64,000 bases of DNA, taken from NCBI RefSeq assembly GCF_900258505.1, contig NZ_LT984895.1, positions 1,532,261 to 1,596,260 on the forward strand. Reading direction: 5' to 3'. The notes under the pieces are model-generated. The model did not search any database. It saw only the letters and a list, made by a program, of their open reading frames with translations, and had not been told where the DNA came from. Position 1 is the first letter of the stretch; each line of letters starts with the position of its first letter. Positions 27,338 to 35,841 of the stretch are shown piece by piece. This DNA is from Brachybacterium timonense. Lineage in GTDB: Bacteria > Actinomycetota > Actinomycetes > Actinomycetales > Dermabacteraceae. A program made the position numbers and the translations under genes.

Positions 27338-28957
27338 GTGACCTCCTCCACGTCTGCTGAGACCACCACCGACGACACCGAGAAGACCTCCGCTTCTCGC
27401 TCGACGTCGACGACCTCGCGCACGTCCGCCCGCTCGACCGCGAAGCGAAGCAGCGGATCAAAGAGCAGCTCGACGTCGAAGAGCGGATCGACGACCGCGA
27501 AGAGCGGATCGACGACCGCGAAGAGCGGATCGACGAGCACGAAGAGTGGGTCGACCGCGAAGAGCGGATCGACGAGCGCGAAGAAGAGCTCGACGTCGAA
27601 GACCTCGACCTCGTCTGCGAGCACCACCGCCACCAAGGCCGCGGGCTCGAAGGCGGCAGGTTCCTCGTCCAGCACGCGCAAGCGCTCGAGCAAGGCGTCG
27701 GCTGCGACGACGAAGGAGCAGGAGCTCTCCACTGCCACCGCAGATGGTGCTGACGAGACTGCCACTGGCGCCGACGATGCCGAGACCAGCGCAGACGAGA
27801 CGACCACGAAGAAAAGCGCGAAGAAGACGTCGACCCGTCGCAGCTCCTCGGCCCGGTCCGGTGCAAAGACGACGACCCGCCGGTCCGCTGCGAAGGAGAC
27901 CGACGACGATCCCGTCGACGATGAGGACGTCGAGGAGACCGAAGAGCAGAGCGAGGACGAGCACGAGGCAGAAGCCTCGGGCGGCTTCGTCGTCAACGCC
28001 AGCACCGAGGATGATTCCCCGGCGCAGCAGGTGGTCACCGCTGGCGCCACCGCAGACCCGGTCAAGGACTACCTCAAGCAGATCGGCAAGGTGGCGCTGC
28101 TCAACGCCGCCCAGGAGGTTGAACTGGCTGAGCGCATCGAGGCCGGCCTGTTCGCTGAGAAGAAGCTCGAACGCGACGAATCGCTGCGCAAGACTAAAGC
28201 TGGCCGCGAACTCGCCATCATCGCTGAGGACGGCCGGGCCGCGAAGGATCACCTGCTGGAGGCGAACCTGCGCCTGGTGGTCTCCCTGGCCAAGCGCTAC
28301 ACGGGCCGCGGCATGCTGTTCCTGGACCTGATCCAGGAGGGCAACCTGGGTCTGATCCGCGCCGTCGAGAAGTTCGATTACGCCAAGGGGTACAAGTTCT
28401 CCACCTACGCCACGTGGTGGATCCGCCAGGCGATCACCCGCGCCATGGCGGACCAGGCCCGCACCATTCGCATCCCCGTGCATATGGTCGAGGTCATCAA
28501 TAAGCTCGCCCGCGTGCAGCGTCAGATGCTGCAGGACCTGGGTCGTGAGCCCACCCCGGAGGAGCTCGCCAAGGAGCTGGACATGACTCCCGAGAAGGTG
28601 GTCGAGGTCCAGAAGTACGGTCGCGAGCCGATCTCGCTGCACACCCCGCTGGGCGAGGACGGCGACAGCGAATTCGGCGATCTCATCGAGGACTCCGAGG
28701 CTGTGGTGCCGGCCGATGCAGTGAGTTTCACGCTGCTGCAGGAGCAGCTCCACTCCGTGCTGGATACCCTCTCGGAGCGGGAAGCCGGTGTGGTGTCCAT
28801 GCGCTTCGGCCTCGAGGATGGCCAGCCCAAGACACTGGACGAGATCGGCAAGGTCTACGGTGTCACCCGCGAGCGGATCCGCCAGATAGAGTCCAAGACC
28901 ATGTCGAAGCTGCGCCACCCCTCCCGCTCGCAAGTCCTGCGGGACTACCTGGACTGA
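27338..28957 (+). CDS. rpoD: Principal RNA polymerase sigma factor (SigA/RpoD)
   Basis: The 539-residue housekeeping sigma factor. Residues 1-230 are a low-complexity Lys/Ser/Thr then acidic extension. The conserved core starts at [31 protein letters not shown] (region 1.2), continues with region 2 ([41 protein letters not shown]), region 3 ([16 protein letters not shown]), and ends in the region 4.2 helix-turn-helix ([20 protein letters not shown]). GAAGAAGGAA precedes the GTG. A 21-bp tandem repeat lies inside the N-terminal part. Downstream DUF7455 and parE match the usual actinobacterial neighbourhood of sigA. Confidence 0.97.
   Translation: MTSSTSAETTTDDTEKTSASRSTSTTSRTSARSTAKRSSGSKSSSTSKSGSTTAKSGSTTAKSGSTSTKSGSTAKSGSTSAKKSSTSKTSTSSASTTATKAAGSKAAGSSSSTRKRSSKASAATTKEQELSTATADGADETATGADDAETSADETTTKKSAKKTSTRRSSSARSGAKTTTRRSAAKETDDDPVDDEDVEETEEQSEDEHEAEASGGFVVNASTEDDSPAQQVVTAGATADPVKDYLKQIGKVALLNAAQEVELAERIEAGLFAEKKLERDESLRKTKAGRELAIIAEDGRAAKDHLLEANLRLVVSLAKRYTGRGMLFLDLIQEGNLGLIRAVEKFDYAKGYKFSTYATWWIRQAITRAMADQARTIRIPVHMVEVINKLARVQRQMLQDLGREPTPEELAKELDMTPEKVVEVQKYGREPISLHTPLGEDGDSEFGDLIEDSEAVVPADAVSFTLLQEQLHSVLDTLSEREAGVVSMRFGLEDGQPKTLDEIGKVYGVTRERIRQIESKTMSKLRHPSRSQVLRDYLD
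27478..27579 (+). repeat. 21-bp tandem repeat within the sigma factor gene
   Basis: Five in-frame units of the type GAAGAGCGGATCGACGACCGC begin at 27478, 27499, 27520, 27541 (an 18-bp unit) and 27559; the first two are identical. They encode repeated KSGSTTA-like heptads in the disordered N-terminus. Unit lengths are multiples of three, so copy-number change would keep the frame. Confidence 0.85.
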
Positions 28958-28962
28958 TCCAT

Positions 28963-28996
28963 TGCCGCCGCCTCGCCCGCGAAAGGCGCGGCGGCA
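28963..28996 (+). terminator. Terminator-like hairpin after the sigma factor gene
   Basis: TGCCGCCGC (28963-28971) pairs with GCGGCGGCA (28988-28996) over a 16-base loop, six bases after the stop. Confidence 0.6.
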
Positions 28997-29021
28997 CGGT
29001 GCCCAGGAGCAACAGGACAAC

Positions 29022-29609
29022 ATGCCCGACCCTGCTGGTTATGTCGTGCGCGAGATGGGCCCCGAGGACTGGAGCTCGCATCGCGATCTGCGTCTGGAGA
29101 TGCTGCAGGACTCACCGACGGCATTCTGGGCAACGCTCGACGAGGCCCAACAGCTCACCGAAGCCGAATGGCGCGAGGAGCTGCGGGGCCCGCGCATCCA
29201 TGTCCAGGCCCGTGCCGTCGACGCGGAGGGTCAGGAGATCGCCGGTATCCCACCGGCCGGCGGGATCGCGCTGCTGCCTGAGGGGTATACCGACGAGCAC
29301 GTGATCGATCCTGATCAGTCGATCGTCGTGTCCCTGTGGGTGCGTCCCTCACTGCGTGGCCGTGGAGTCTCCTCGATGCTGTGGCGGGCGATCGCCGAGC
29401 GCGCGGTGGCCCTGGGGCGGCCGCGTCTTCTGCTCGAGGTCGATGACTCGAACGTCGCAGCTGCTGGCTCCTATGAGCGGCTCGGCTTCACTGCGACCGG
29501 AGTGCGCTACCCGAGGCCAGAGACTGGCACCCAGTGGGTGGAGTATGCGGGTGACGCCCGTGTGCTCCTGCGCGGCGGCCCGGAAGAGCTGGCACGGCAG
29601 TCGCGGTGA
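29022..29609 (+). CDS. GNAT-family N-acetyltransferase
   Basis: A 195-residue acyltransferase. The acetyl-CoA motif A is seen as VVSLWVRPSLRGRGVSSMLW (R/Q-x-x-G-x-G type) followed by LEVDDSNVAAAGSYERLGF, the usual motif B; the N-terminal part (PEDWSSHRDLRLEMLQDSPTAFWATL) is the substrate side. The ATG at 29022 has AGGA-type bases upstream; a frame opening at 28962 would run through the hairpin and is less likely. The substrate (antibiotic, protein or small amine) is unknown. Confidence 0.82.
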   Translation: MPDPAGYVVREMGPEDWSSHRDLRLEMLQDSPTAFWATLDEAQQLTEAEWREELRGPRIHVQARAVDAEGQEIAGIPPAGGIALLPEGYTDEHVIDPDQSIVVSLWVRPSLRGRGVSSMLWRAIAERAVALGRPRLLLEVDDSNVAAAGSYERLGFTATGVRYPRPETGTQWVEYAGDARVLLRGGPEELARQSR

Positions 29610-29664
29610 TCCTGCGTGGCCGCGGCGAGAACGCCTGGGGCACACTGCGTCGTTCGGCACGAGA

Positions 29665-29693
29665 ACGGCCCTGTCCATGCGGGACAGGGCCGT
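29665..29693 (+). terminator. Bidirectional terminator between GNAT and DUF7455 genes
   Basis: Perfect 12-bp stem ACGGCCCTGTCC (29665-29676) with 29682-29693, five-base loop, between two converging genes. Confidence 0.8.
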
Positions 29694-29723
29694 GACATAG
29701 AAGAGCTCGGAAGGCTCAGCGAA

Positions 29724-29942
29724 TCAGTCCTCAACCAGCTCGGGCTTCGCGTGCAGACGATCGGTCTCGTCGATGACCTGATCGGCGATCGGCTCCAGAG
29801 CCGAGGCATGCGCGCGAGCATGATGCGCGCAGAACATGAGCTCACCGCCCGCCGTGAGGACCACCTTCACGTACGCCTGGGCGCCGCAGCGGTCGCAGCG
29901 GTCGTGCGCGGTGAGTCGGGGAGCTTCAAGAGTCGTGTTCAT
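29724..29942 (-). CDS. DUF7455 small zinc-ribbon-like protein
   Basis: A 72-residue protein with CDRCGAQAYVKV and CAHHARAH, which together offer two Cys plus Cys/His ligands for one zinc. This matches the actinobacterial DUF7455 family, found next to the sigA/gyrase-topoisomerase genes. Function is unknown; a nucleic-acid or protein-binding adaptor is plausible. AAGGGGC precedes the ATG. Confidence 0.85.
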   Translation of the reverse strand: MNTTLEAPRLTAHDRCDRCGAQAYVKVVLTAGGELMFCAHHARAHASALEPIADQVIDETDRLHAKPELVED

Positions 29943-30112
29943 GCCCCTTTTCTAGCACCCGCGCGTCCTGGATGCGGTGGTGTGGGCCACGGGTTCGCTG
30001 GTGGCGGAACATATCCCGCAGCGCTACGTGATCCGGTGCTCTACTCGTGAGGCTGCGACGGCACGCCCATGTGAGCGCCGCCGCAATACCGCAGATCACC
30101 GCCGCCTCCCCG

Positions 30113-30118
30113 TACCAT
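30113..30118 (+). promoter_or_regulatory. -10 box of a leaderless mRNA (parE)
   Basis: TACCAT, seven bases, then GTG at 30126; no ribosome site is present. Confidence 0.5.
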
Positions 30119-30125
30119 CGATGGG

Positions 30126-32279
30126 GTGTCGACATCCACCAGCAGCTCCCGCGGCGCCGCAGCGTCCGCGTCGTCCTCGCGCAGCTCCACCGCCTACGAT
30201 GCCCGCAACCTGCAGGTGCTTGAAGGCCTCGAAGCTGTACGCAAGCGCCCCGGCATGTACATCGGCTCCACCGATTCACGCGGCCTCATGCACTGCCTGT
30301 GGGAGATCCTCGACAACGCCGTCGATGAGGCACTCGCAGGCAACGGCGACCAGATCGCCGTGATCCTCCATGACGACGGCTCCGTCGAGGTACGTGACAC
30401 CGGCCGTGGCGTCCCCGTGGACACGGAACCCCGTACTGGCCTCACCGGTGTCGAGGTGGTCTACACGAAGCTGCATGCCGGCGGGAAGTTCGGCGGCGGC
30501 TCCTACGCGGCGGCCGGCGGGTTGCATGGTGTGGGCGCGAGTGTGGTCAACGCTCTGTCTGCCCGGGTCGACGTGGAGGTCGACCGTGCCGGGAAGACCT
30601 ATGCCATGAGCTTCAGTCGAGGAAAGGCAGGGGTGTTCGCCGACGAGGGCGAACCGCGCCCCGACAGTCCTTTCACCCCGGCGGACGGGCCCGCTGAACT
30701 GCGGGTGGTCGGCAAGGTCAAGCGCGGTGTCACCGGCACGCGGGTGCGCTACTGGGCTGATCCACAGATCTTTGTGAAGGGATCGCACTTCTCCCTTGAG
30801 GAGCTCGTGCGGCGTTGCCGGCAGACGGCATTTCTCGTGCCGGGCCTGGAGCTCGCGGTCACCGATCACCGACCCGAGGCGAACCCGGATATGCCGACAA
30901 CGCGCACCTTCCGGTACGACGGCGGTATCTCCGAGTTCGTCGAGTACCTTGCGCAGGACCAGAAGATCACCGACGTGATCCGTCTGCAGGGCAGCGGCGA
31001 CTACACCGAAACCGTGCCGGTGCTCGACAAGAACGGCCACATGGTCTCCACCGACGTGGAACGCACCTGCGAGGTCGACATCGCCCTGCGCTGGGGCAGT
31101 GACTATGACTCGATCACCCGCTCCTTCGTGAACATTGTTGCTACCCCGAAGGGCGGCACCCATGTCGCAGGCTTCGAGCAGGCCCTGGTGAAGGTGCTGC
31201 GCAAGCAGGTCGAGAATCAGGCGCGCCGGGTCAAGTTCAACGCCAAGAATGAGAAGATCGAGAAGGACGACACCCTGGCCGGTCTCACCGCCGTGGTCAG
31301 TGTGCGGATCGACGAGCCGCAGTTCGAGGGCCAGACCAAGGAGGTGCTGGGCACCCCCGCGGCCCGGCAGATCGTCGCGAAGGTGGTCGAGGAGCGCCTG
31401 ACCGAGTTCCTGACCTCCACCAAGAAGGGCGAGAAGGAACAGGCGGCGCTCGTCATCGACAAGGTGGTCTCCGAGATGCGCGCCCGCATCGCCGCGCGGA
31501 TGCACAAGGAGGTCTCGCGCCGCAAGAACGCGCTGGAGTCCTCCACTATGCCGACGAAGCTCGCGGACTGCCGTGCCACCGACGTGGAGCGCTCCGAGCT
31601 GTTCATCGTCGAGGGCGATAGCGCGCTCGGCACCGCGAAGAACGCCCGGTCTTCCGAGTTCCAGGCACTGTTGCCGATCCGCGGGAAGATCCTGAACGTC
31701 CAGAAGGCGTCGATCACTGACATGCTGAAGAACGCCGAGTGCGCCGCGATCATCCAGGTGATCGGTGCTGGCTCGGGACGCACCTTCGACCTGGACGCCG
31801 CCCGCTACGGCAAGATCATCATGATGACCGATGCCGACGTTGACGGCGCCCACATTCGTACCCTGCTGCTGACTCTGTTCCACCGGTACATGCGGCCGCT
31901 GGTCGAGGCAGGTCGTGTCTATGCCGCGGTCCCACCGCTGCACCGGGTGGAGATCATCCATGGCGGCAAGAAGAAGAACGAATACGTCTACACCTACTCG
32001 GAGGCTGAGCTGCAACGCCTGCTGAAGAGCCTCGAGCGGCGTGGCAAGCGGTACAAGGAGCCGATCCAGCGCTACAAGGGCCTGGGTGAGATGGATGCCG
32101 ACCAGCTGGCCGACACCACCATGGACCCGCGCCACCGCACCTTGCGGCGCGTCCGCATCGAAGATGCGGAGGCCGCCACTGCCATGTTTGAGCTGCTGAT
32201 GGGATCCGAGGTCGCGCCACGCAAGCAGTTCATCATCGAGGGCGCCGAGGAGCTGGACCTCGACCGCATCGACGCCTGA
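30126..32279 (+). CDS. parE: Type IIA DNA topoisomerase ATPase subunit (topoisomerase IV ParE)
   Basis: The 717-residue B subunit. After a Ser/Ala-rich start, the GHKL ATPase domain shows EILDNAVDEALAG (ATP-binding Asn), DTGRGVPVD and GGLHGVGASVVNALS. The transducer follows, then the TOPRIM domain with IVEGDSALGTAK (catalytic Glu), the PIRGKILNV motif and MTDADVDGAHIRTLLLTLF (Asp pair), and a C-terminal QRYKGLGEM. It is a type IIA enzyme for certain. I call it ParE because its partner gene at 36981-39452 encodes a ParC-like A subunit without the gyrase box and neither lies by an origin. Confirmation needs the genome's other copy. Confidence 0.85.
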   Translation: MSTSTSSSRGAAASASSSRSSTAYDARNLQVLEGLEAVRKRPGMYIGSTDSRGLMHCLWEILDNAVDEALAGNGDQIAVILHDDGSVEVRDTGRGVPVDTEPRTGLTGVEVVYTKLHAGGKFGGGSYAAAGGLHGVGASVVNALSARVDVEVDRAGKTYAMSFSRGKAGVFADEGEPRPDSPFTPADGPAELRVVGKVKRGVTGTRVRYWADPQIFVKGSHFSLEELVRRCRQTAFLVPGLELAVTDHRPEANPDMPTTRTFRYDGGISEFVEYLAQDQKITDVIRLQGSGDYTETVPVLDKNGHMVSTDVERTCEVDIALRWGSDYDSITRSFVNIVATPKGGTHVAGFEQALVKVLRKQVENQARRVKFNAKNEKIEKDDTLAGLTAVVSVRIDEPQFEGQTKEVLGTPAARQIVAKVVEERLTEFLTSTKKGEKEQAALVIDKVVSEMRARIAARMHKEVSRRKNALESSTMPTKLADCRATDVERSELFIVEGDSALGTAKNARSSEFQALLPIRGKILNVQKASITDMLKNAECAAIIQVIGAGSGRTFDLDAARYGKIIMMTDADVDGAHIRTLLLTLFHRYMRPLVEAGRVYAAVPPLHRVEIIHGGKKKNEYVYTYSEAELQRLLKSLERRGKRYKEPIQRYKGLGEMDADQLADTTMDPRHRTLRRVRIEDAEAATAMFELLMGSEVAPRKQFIIEGAEELDLDRIDA

Positions 32280-32385
32280 CGCACCGTCGTCCATCACCCA
32301 CCCGTTCGCAGGGATCGCAGCCCCGCCGAGCGAGCGCTGCGGACCGCCTGAGCACTGACCCGACCGAGTGTGCGAGGAGAGCACC

Positions 32386-33171
32386 ATGACCCTGGCTGTT
32401 CGTGTGATCCCCTGTCTGGACGTCGATGACGGGCGGGTCGTCAAGGGCGTCAATTTCCGCAACCTGCGTGACGCTGGTGATCCCGTTGAGCTCGCTGCCC
32501 GCTACGGCGCCGAAGGGGCCGACGAACTCACCTTCCTCGACGTCACCGCCTCGTCCTCCGGGCGCTCGACCATGGTCGATGTGGTGCGCCGCACCGCCGG
32601 GCAGGTCTTCATCCCGCTGACCGTCGGTGGGGGAGTGCGCAGCGTCGCGGACGTCGACGAGCTGCTGCGCGCTGGCGCCGACAAGTGCGGTGTGAACACC
32701 GCGGCGATCGCCGATCCCGAGCTGATCGATCGGATCGCCGACCGCTTCGGAAACCAGGTGCTCGTGCTCTCGATCGACGCCCGACGCGTCTGCGAGGAGA
32801 CACCCGAGGGACCAGCCCGCTCCGGAAGCGGCTTCGAAGTGACCACGCACGGCGGACGTCGCGGCACCGGTATCGACGCGATCGAGTGGATCTTAGAGGT
32901 CACCCGCCGCGGCGCCGGCGAGATCCTGCTGAACTCGATGGACGCCGACGGCACGGAACGAGGATTCGACCTCGAGCTGATCCGTGCCGCCCGCGCGGCC
33001 ACCACCGTGCCGCTGATCGCCTCCGGCGGTGCCGGGGCAGCGGCACACTTCCCGCCGGCCGTCGAAGCCGGTGCGGACGCGGTGCTCGCCGCCAGCATCT
33101 TCCACTTCGGGACCGTCAGGATCGACGAGGTCAAGACAGAGCTCGCCCAGGCCGGCCACTCGGTGCGATGA
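32386..33171 (+). CDS. hisF: Imidazole glycerol phosphate synthase, cyclase subunit
   Basis: A 261-residue (beta/alpha)8 barrel that uses ammonia from HisH to close the imidazole ring in histidine synthesis. The catalytic aspartates are visible: Asp12 in [14 protein letters not shown] and Asp131 in LSIDARR; the phosphate-binding loops GGGVR and ASGGAGA are intact. GAGGAG precedes the ATG at 32386. It is the only his gene in the window; hisH, hisA and hisI are not adjacent. Its stop is ATGA-coupled to a tiny reading frame and a hairpin. Confidence 0.95.
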   Translation: MTLAVRVIPCLDVDDGRVVKGVNFRNLRDAGDPVELAARYGAEGADELTFLDVTASSSGRSTMVDVVRRTAGQVFIPLTVGGGVRSVADVDELLRAGADKCGVNTAAIADPELIDRIADRFGNQVLVLSIDARRVCEETPEGPARSGSGFEVTTHGGRRGTGIDAIEWILEVTRRGAGEILLNSMDADGTERGFDLELIRAARAATTVPLIASGGAGAAAHFPPAVEAGADAVLAASIFHFGTVRIDEVKTELAQAGHSVR

Positions 33172-33215
33172 GCATGGGGACGTCCATGCTGCCACCTGCC
33201 ACGACCTCAGCATGA
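33168..33215 (+). CDS. Possible 15-codon coupling ORF
   Basis: ATG AGC ATG ... GCA TGA encodes 15 residues ([15 protein letters not shown]). Its ATG overlaps the hisF stop and its stop overlaps the metallophosphoesterase ATG, both as ATGA. It could pass ribosomes from hisF to the next gene. It is too short for any other support. Confidence 0.25.
   Translation: MSMGTSMLPPATTSA
33171..33190 (+). terminator. Hairpin at the end of hisF
   Basis: AGCATGG (33171-33177) and CCATGCT (33184-33190), seven perfect pairs and a six-base loop. It begins at the last base of the hisF stop; attenuation or partial termination is possible. Confidence 0.4.
33181..33195 (+). repeat. 15-bp inverted repeat, left copy
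   Basis: CGTCCATGCTGCCAC; its exact reverse complement is at 34176-34190. The two copies bracket the metallophosphoesterase gene. Confidence 0.75.
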
Positions 33216-34144
33216 TCCTGCCCGAGCCCTCACGCGGGATGAGACGGTACAGCGGGCTGTCCGTGGGCGAGCCGGAGCATGACCCCCTGCGCGCCCGAGG
33301 ACACGTCAGGATCATCCTCACTGGCGTGCTGATCCTCGCCCTGCTGGTGAGCTCCACGCTCTGGCTGCTGTGGGACAACCACCGTCTGCAGGTCAGCCGT
33401 GTGGAGGTGTCCGTTCCGGGGCTGGCGCAGGACCTGGACGGCACACGGATCGTGCAGATCTCCGACCTGCACGCCGCTGATCATCGCGGCTTCCATGAAC
33501 GGATCCTCGCCGAGACCGCCGCGGCGAGCCCGGACGTCATCGCGCTGACCGGCGATCTCATCGACGTGCGGACCCAGGACACCACGGCGACGCGAGATCT
33601 CCTCACCTCCCTGGGCGAACTGGCCCCGACGTACGCTGTTCTCGGCAACCATGAAGCGGACTCGTCCCTTCGCGACCAGTTCCTGGATGACCTCGACACG
33701 GCGGGTGTGGAGGTCCTGCGTGGCCGGACCACGACGGCGACGCTCGACGGGGGAGCACTGCATCTGGGCGGGCTCGACGATCCGCGTGTCTACAGGGCCG
33801 ACGGCCGCGATCTGCCCGACACCGCCCAGGAGACCGCACGGCTGGTCGCCGGGCAGCAGGGCCCGCTCATCCTGCTCGCGCACCGACCCGAGCTACTGGA
33901 GGACTACGCCGCCGGGGGAGCGTCCGTGGTGCTCAGCGGTCACGCCCACGGCGGGCAGGTGCGGATCCCGTTCGTGGGCGGTCTCTTCGCCCCGCACCAG
34001 GGTGTGCTCCCGGAGCTCACCGAGGGCGTGCACACCGAAGCCGGCACGCAGATGGTGATCTCGCGGGGACTGGGGAACTCCATCCTCGGCGTGCGGGTCA
34101 ACAACCCTCGGGAACTGGTCGTCGTCACACTGCGGGCCGTCTGA
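33212..34144 (+). CDS. Membrane-anchored calcineurin-like metallophosphoesterase
   Basis: A 310-residue phosphoesterase of the YkuE/YaeI type. After a charged N-terminus there is one transmembrane helix (about residues 33-53), then the metal-binding set: Asp85-x-His87 (ISDLHAADH), GDLID (Asp115), GNHE (Asn146, His147), LAHRPELL, and GHAHGGQ. The catalytic domain probably lies outside the membrane; the substrate (nucleotide, phospholipid or teichoic-acid precursor) cannot be told. The start at 33212 rests on ATGA coupling to a 15-codon frame; the ATG at 33239 is the alternative. The gene is bracketed by a 15-bp inverted repeat. Confidence 0.82.
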   Translation: MILPEPSRGMRRYSGLSVGEPEHDPLRARGHVRIILTGVLILALLVSSTLWLLWDNHRLQVSRVEVSVPGLAQDLDGTRIVQISDLHAADHRGFHERILAETAAASPDVIALTGDLIDVRTQDTTATRDLLTSLGELAPTYAVLGNHEADSSLRDQFLDDLDTAGVEVLRGRTTTATLDGGALHLGGLDDPRVYRADGRDLPDTAQETARLVAGQQGPLILLAHRPELLEDYAAGGASVVLSGHAHGGQVRIPFVGGLFAPHQGVLPELTEGVHTEAGTQMVISRGLGNSILGVRVNNPRELVVVTLRAV

Positions 34145-34166
34145 TCGCTCAGGGACGAGACCCGCC

Positions 34167-34184
34167 TGCTGCCACGTGGCAGCA
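34167..34184. promoter_or_regulatory. 18-bp perfect palindrome upstream of methyltransferase gene
   Basis: TGCTGCCACGTGGCAGCA, two-fold symmetric without a loop, centred on CACGTG and ending seven bases before the ATG at 34192. A dimeric repressor site is the simplest idea. Confidence 0.5.
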
Positions 34185-34190
34185 TGGACG
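34176..34190 (+). repeat. 15-bp inverted repeat, right copy
   Basis: GTGGCAGCATGGACG, exact reverse complement of 33181-33195; it overlaps the right half of the 18-bp palindrome. Confidence 0.75.
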
Positions 34191-34191
34191 C

Positions 34192-34833
34192 ATGCAGCCA
34201 CGCGCCGAGGACCGGGACTTCTCCGCCTACAACGCCGCGCAGCACGGCCGGACGGTGCGGCCTCTTGCCGTCCGTGCCGTCACCGCGCACCGCGCCTCAG
34301 GAGCCACCTCAGGCACGGCCGTGGACCTGGGTGCCGGTGCCGGGATCGAGGCCCTATACCTGGCGGAGGTTGGCTACCACGTGCACGCCTACGACGTCGA
34401 TGCGAGCCAGCGGGACGCCCTCGACGCACTGAGGGACCACGGCGCCGGTGTGACAGCCCGTCTGGGACGGCTGGAGGAGGCAGGAGCCCTCCCCGATGCC
34501 GACATCGTGCTGTCCTGCGCGACGCTCTCCTTCCTCACTCCGCCGGCTTTCACTGCCGTCTGGTCACAGCTCCGCGCATGCCTGCAGCCCGGCGGCGTGG
34601 TGGCGGTGGACCTGTTCGGGGAGCGCGACGACTGGGCGGCCGGCACCGACGGAAGCTTCTTCAGCCAGGACGAGATTGACGGGCTGGTGGACGGTCTCGA
34701 GGTTCTCGAGCGCGAGGAGCGGGAGCACGACGGCCGCTCCTTCGGCGGCCCGAAGCACTGGCATGTCACCGAGGTGATCGCACGCCGGCCGGTTCAGGAC
34801 GCCCGCTCTGCGGCCGACGGATCGGCCGGCTGA
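34192..34833 (+). CDS. Class I SAM-dependent methyltransferase
   Basis: A 213-residue Rossmann-fold methyltransferase. Motif I is AVDLGAGAGIEALYLAEVGYHVHAYDVD with the acidic ribose ligand in YDVD; motif II DIVLSCATLSFL and the post-motif LQPGGVVAVDLFGERDDW follow. It resembles the TehB/small-molecule group rather than nucleic-acid methyltransferases. The ATG at 34192 follows the palindrome. The substrate is unknown and the neighbours give no clue. Confidence 0.82.
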   Translation: MQPRAEDRDFSAYNAAQHGRTVRPLAVRAVTAHRASGATSGTAVDLGAGAGIEALYLAEVGYHVHAYDVDASQRDALDALRDHGAGVTARLGRLEEAGALPDADIVLSCATLSFLTPPAFTAVWSQLRACLQPGGVVAVDLFGERDDWAAGTDGSFFSQDEIDGLVDGLEVLEREEREHDGRSFGGPKHWHVTEVIARRPVQDARSAADGSAG

Positions 34834-34883
34834 TACGTGTCAGGGCATCCCCTCAGGACATGACCGGGGCGCCTCATAGGAGG

Positions 34884-34914
34884 CGGCCGGGAGGTGCTTC
34901 AGGAGACCCGGCCG
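34884..34914 (+). terminator. Terminator between converging methyltransferase and mutarotase genes
   Basis: CGGCCGGG (34884-34891) pairs with CCCGGCCG (34907-34914) over a 15-base loop. Confidence 0.55.
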
Positions 34915-34937
34915 GGAAGCAGGGCCGTCGCCCTGGA

Positions 34938-35813
34938 TCAGTTCTCGACGCTGTAGGTGACAGCGATCCTGTGGGCCTCGCCCGGGGCGAGGTCGATTGC
35001 ACCGTCTTTGCAGACCGCCGGCTCGACGCACAGGAACTGCGTCCATGCCTCCGTGGGCATGTCCTCGAGCTTCGCGGCCCCGTCAGCGCCCGGGTTCCAC
35101 ACCACGGTGCGGTTGGTGCCCTCTGCGGCTGACCGGATCCGGCGACCCCGAGCGGTTCGGATGGCGAGATCATGGCCTGGGGTCTCGTAGACCCGGTCCA
35201 GCGGCTGGACAGGGAGGAGATCGCCCTCCTCCTGCTCGTCGGGCGCGAGGCCCCTGGTGTTGTCGAGGAAGCCGATGCCGCCGAGCCCCTCGACGGAGCT
35301 CTCCCGGACATCGTCGACAGCGAAGTACGTGTGCAGCGCGGACTCGACCAGTACGGCCTGGGAGCCGGCGATCAGGGTCAGGTCGATCTGCAGCGTGGTG
35401 CTGATGCCAAGATGCACTGTGGCCAGCAGACCCGACTGCTCTGGATCCGCCAGCTCCAGCTGCAGCTCAGCCGTCGACGGGGTGGACCGCGCGCCGGTGA
35501 GTGTCCACCGGTGGGAGCGCAGCCAGCCGTGCTTGTACGGCTTAATGCCGTCGCGACCCGGACCGAACCAGGGGCCCACCAGCGGGATGCCGCCGCGGAC
35601 GCTCATGCCCGGGCCATAGGACGCCTCAGGGGAGACCCACAGCACATCAGGCCCTCCCGCGGGGATCCAGCTGATCAGCTGTGCCCCGTCCAGGAGCAGT
35701 GTCGCCTCACTGGCGGAGGTGCTCACATGGAGAGCATCCGCGCCGCTGACAGTCGTGGCGGCGATGCCGACGGGCAGATCGTCGGGAGAGGTGAGCGGGA
35801 TGGGGGTCGTCAT
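34938..35813 (-). CDS. D-hexose-6-phosphate mutarotase-like (aldose 1-epimerase family)
   Basis: A 291-residue galactose-mutarotase-fold protein of the YeaD group, which interconverts the anomers of hexose 6-phosphates. Motifs seen: GGIPLVGPWFG near residue 75, KPYKHGWLRSHRW with the first active-site His, ESALHTYFAVDDV with the second His, the DRVYETPG loop, and VWNPGADGA...MPTEAWTQFLCVEPA with the terminal Glu base. I start at the ATG 35813 because the N-terminal 14 residues of the longer frame are charged and unlike the family. It precedes no sugar gene, though glucokinase is in the window. Confidence 0.85.
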   Translation of the reverse strand: MTTPIPLTSPDDLPVGIAATTVSGADALHVSTSASEATLLLDGAQLISWIPAGGPDVLWVSPEASYGPGMSVRGGIPLVGPWFGPGRDGIKPYKHGWLRSHRWTLTGARSTPSTAELQLELADPEQSGLLATVHLGISTTLQIDLTLIAGSQAVLVESALHTYFAVDDVRESSVEGLGGIGFLDNTRGLAPDEQEEGDLLPVQPLDRVYETPGHDLAIRTARGRRIRSAAEGTNRTVVWNPGADGAAKLEDMPTEAWTQFLCVEPAVCKDGAIDLAPGEAHRIAVTYSVEN

Positions 35814-35841
35814 GGCATAACCGTCCCACACCCGGCGTGCT

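Noticed and set aside
27478-27579. Direct repeats that could be read as a CRISPR-like array
   Set aside because: Units are contiguous without spacers, lie in frame in a coding region, and no cas genes are present.
27458-29023. 521-residue minus-strand frame across the sigma factor gene
   Set aside because: Arises from the regular codon pattern; includes translated repeat DNA and no domain.
30276-32462. 728-residue minus-strand frame across parE
   Set aside because: Shadow of the topoisomerase gene; no recognisable protein.
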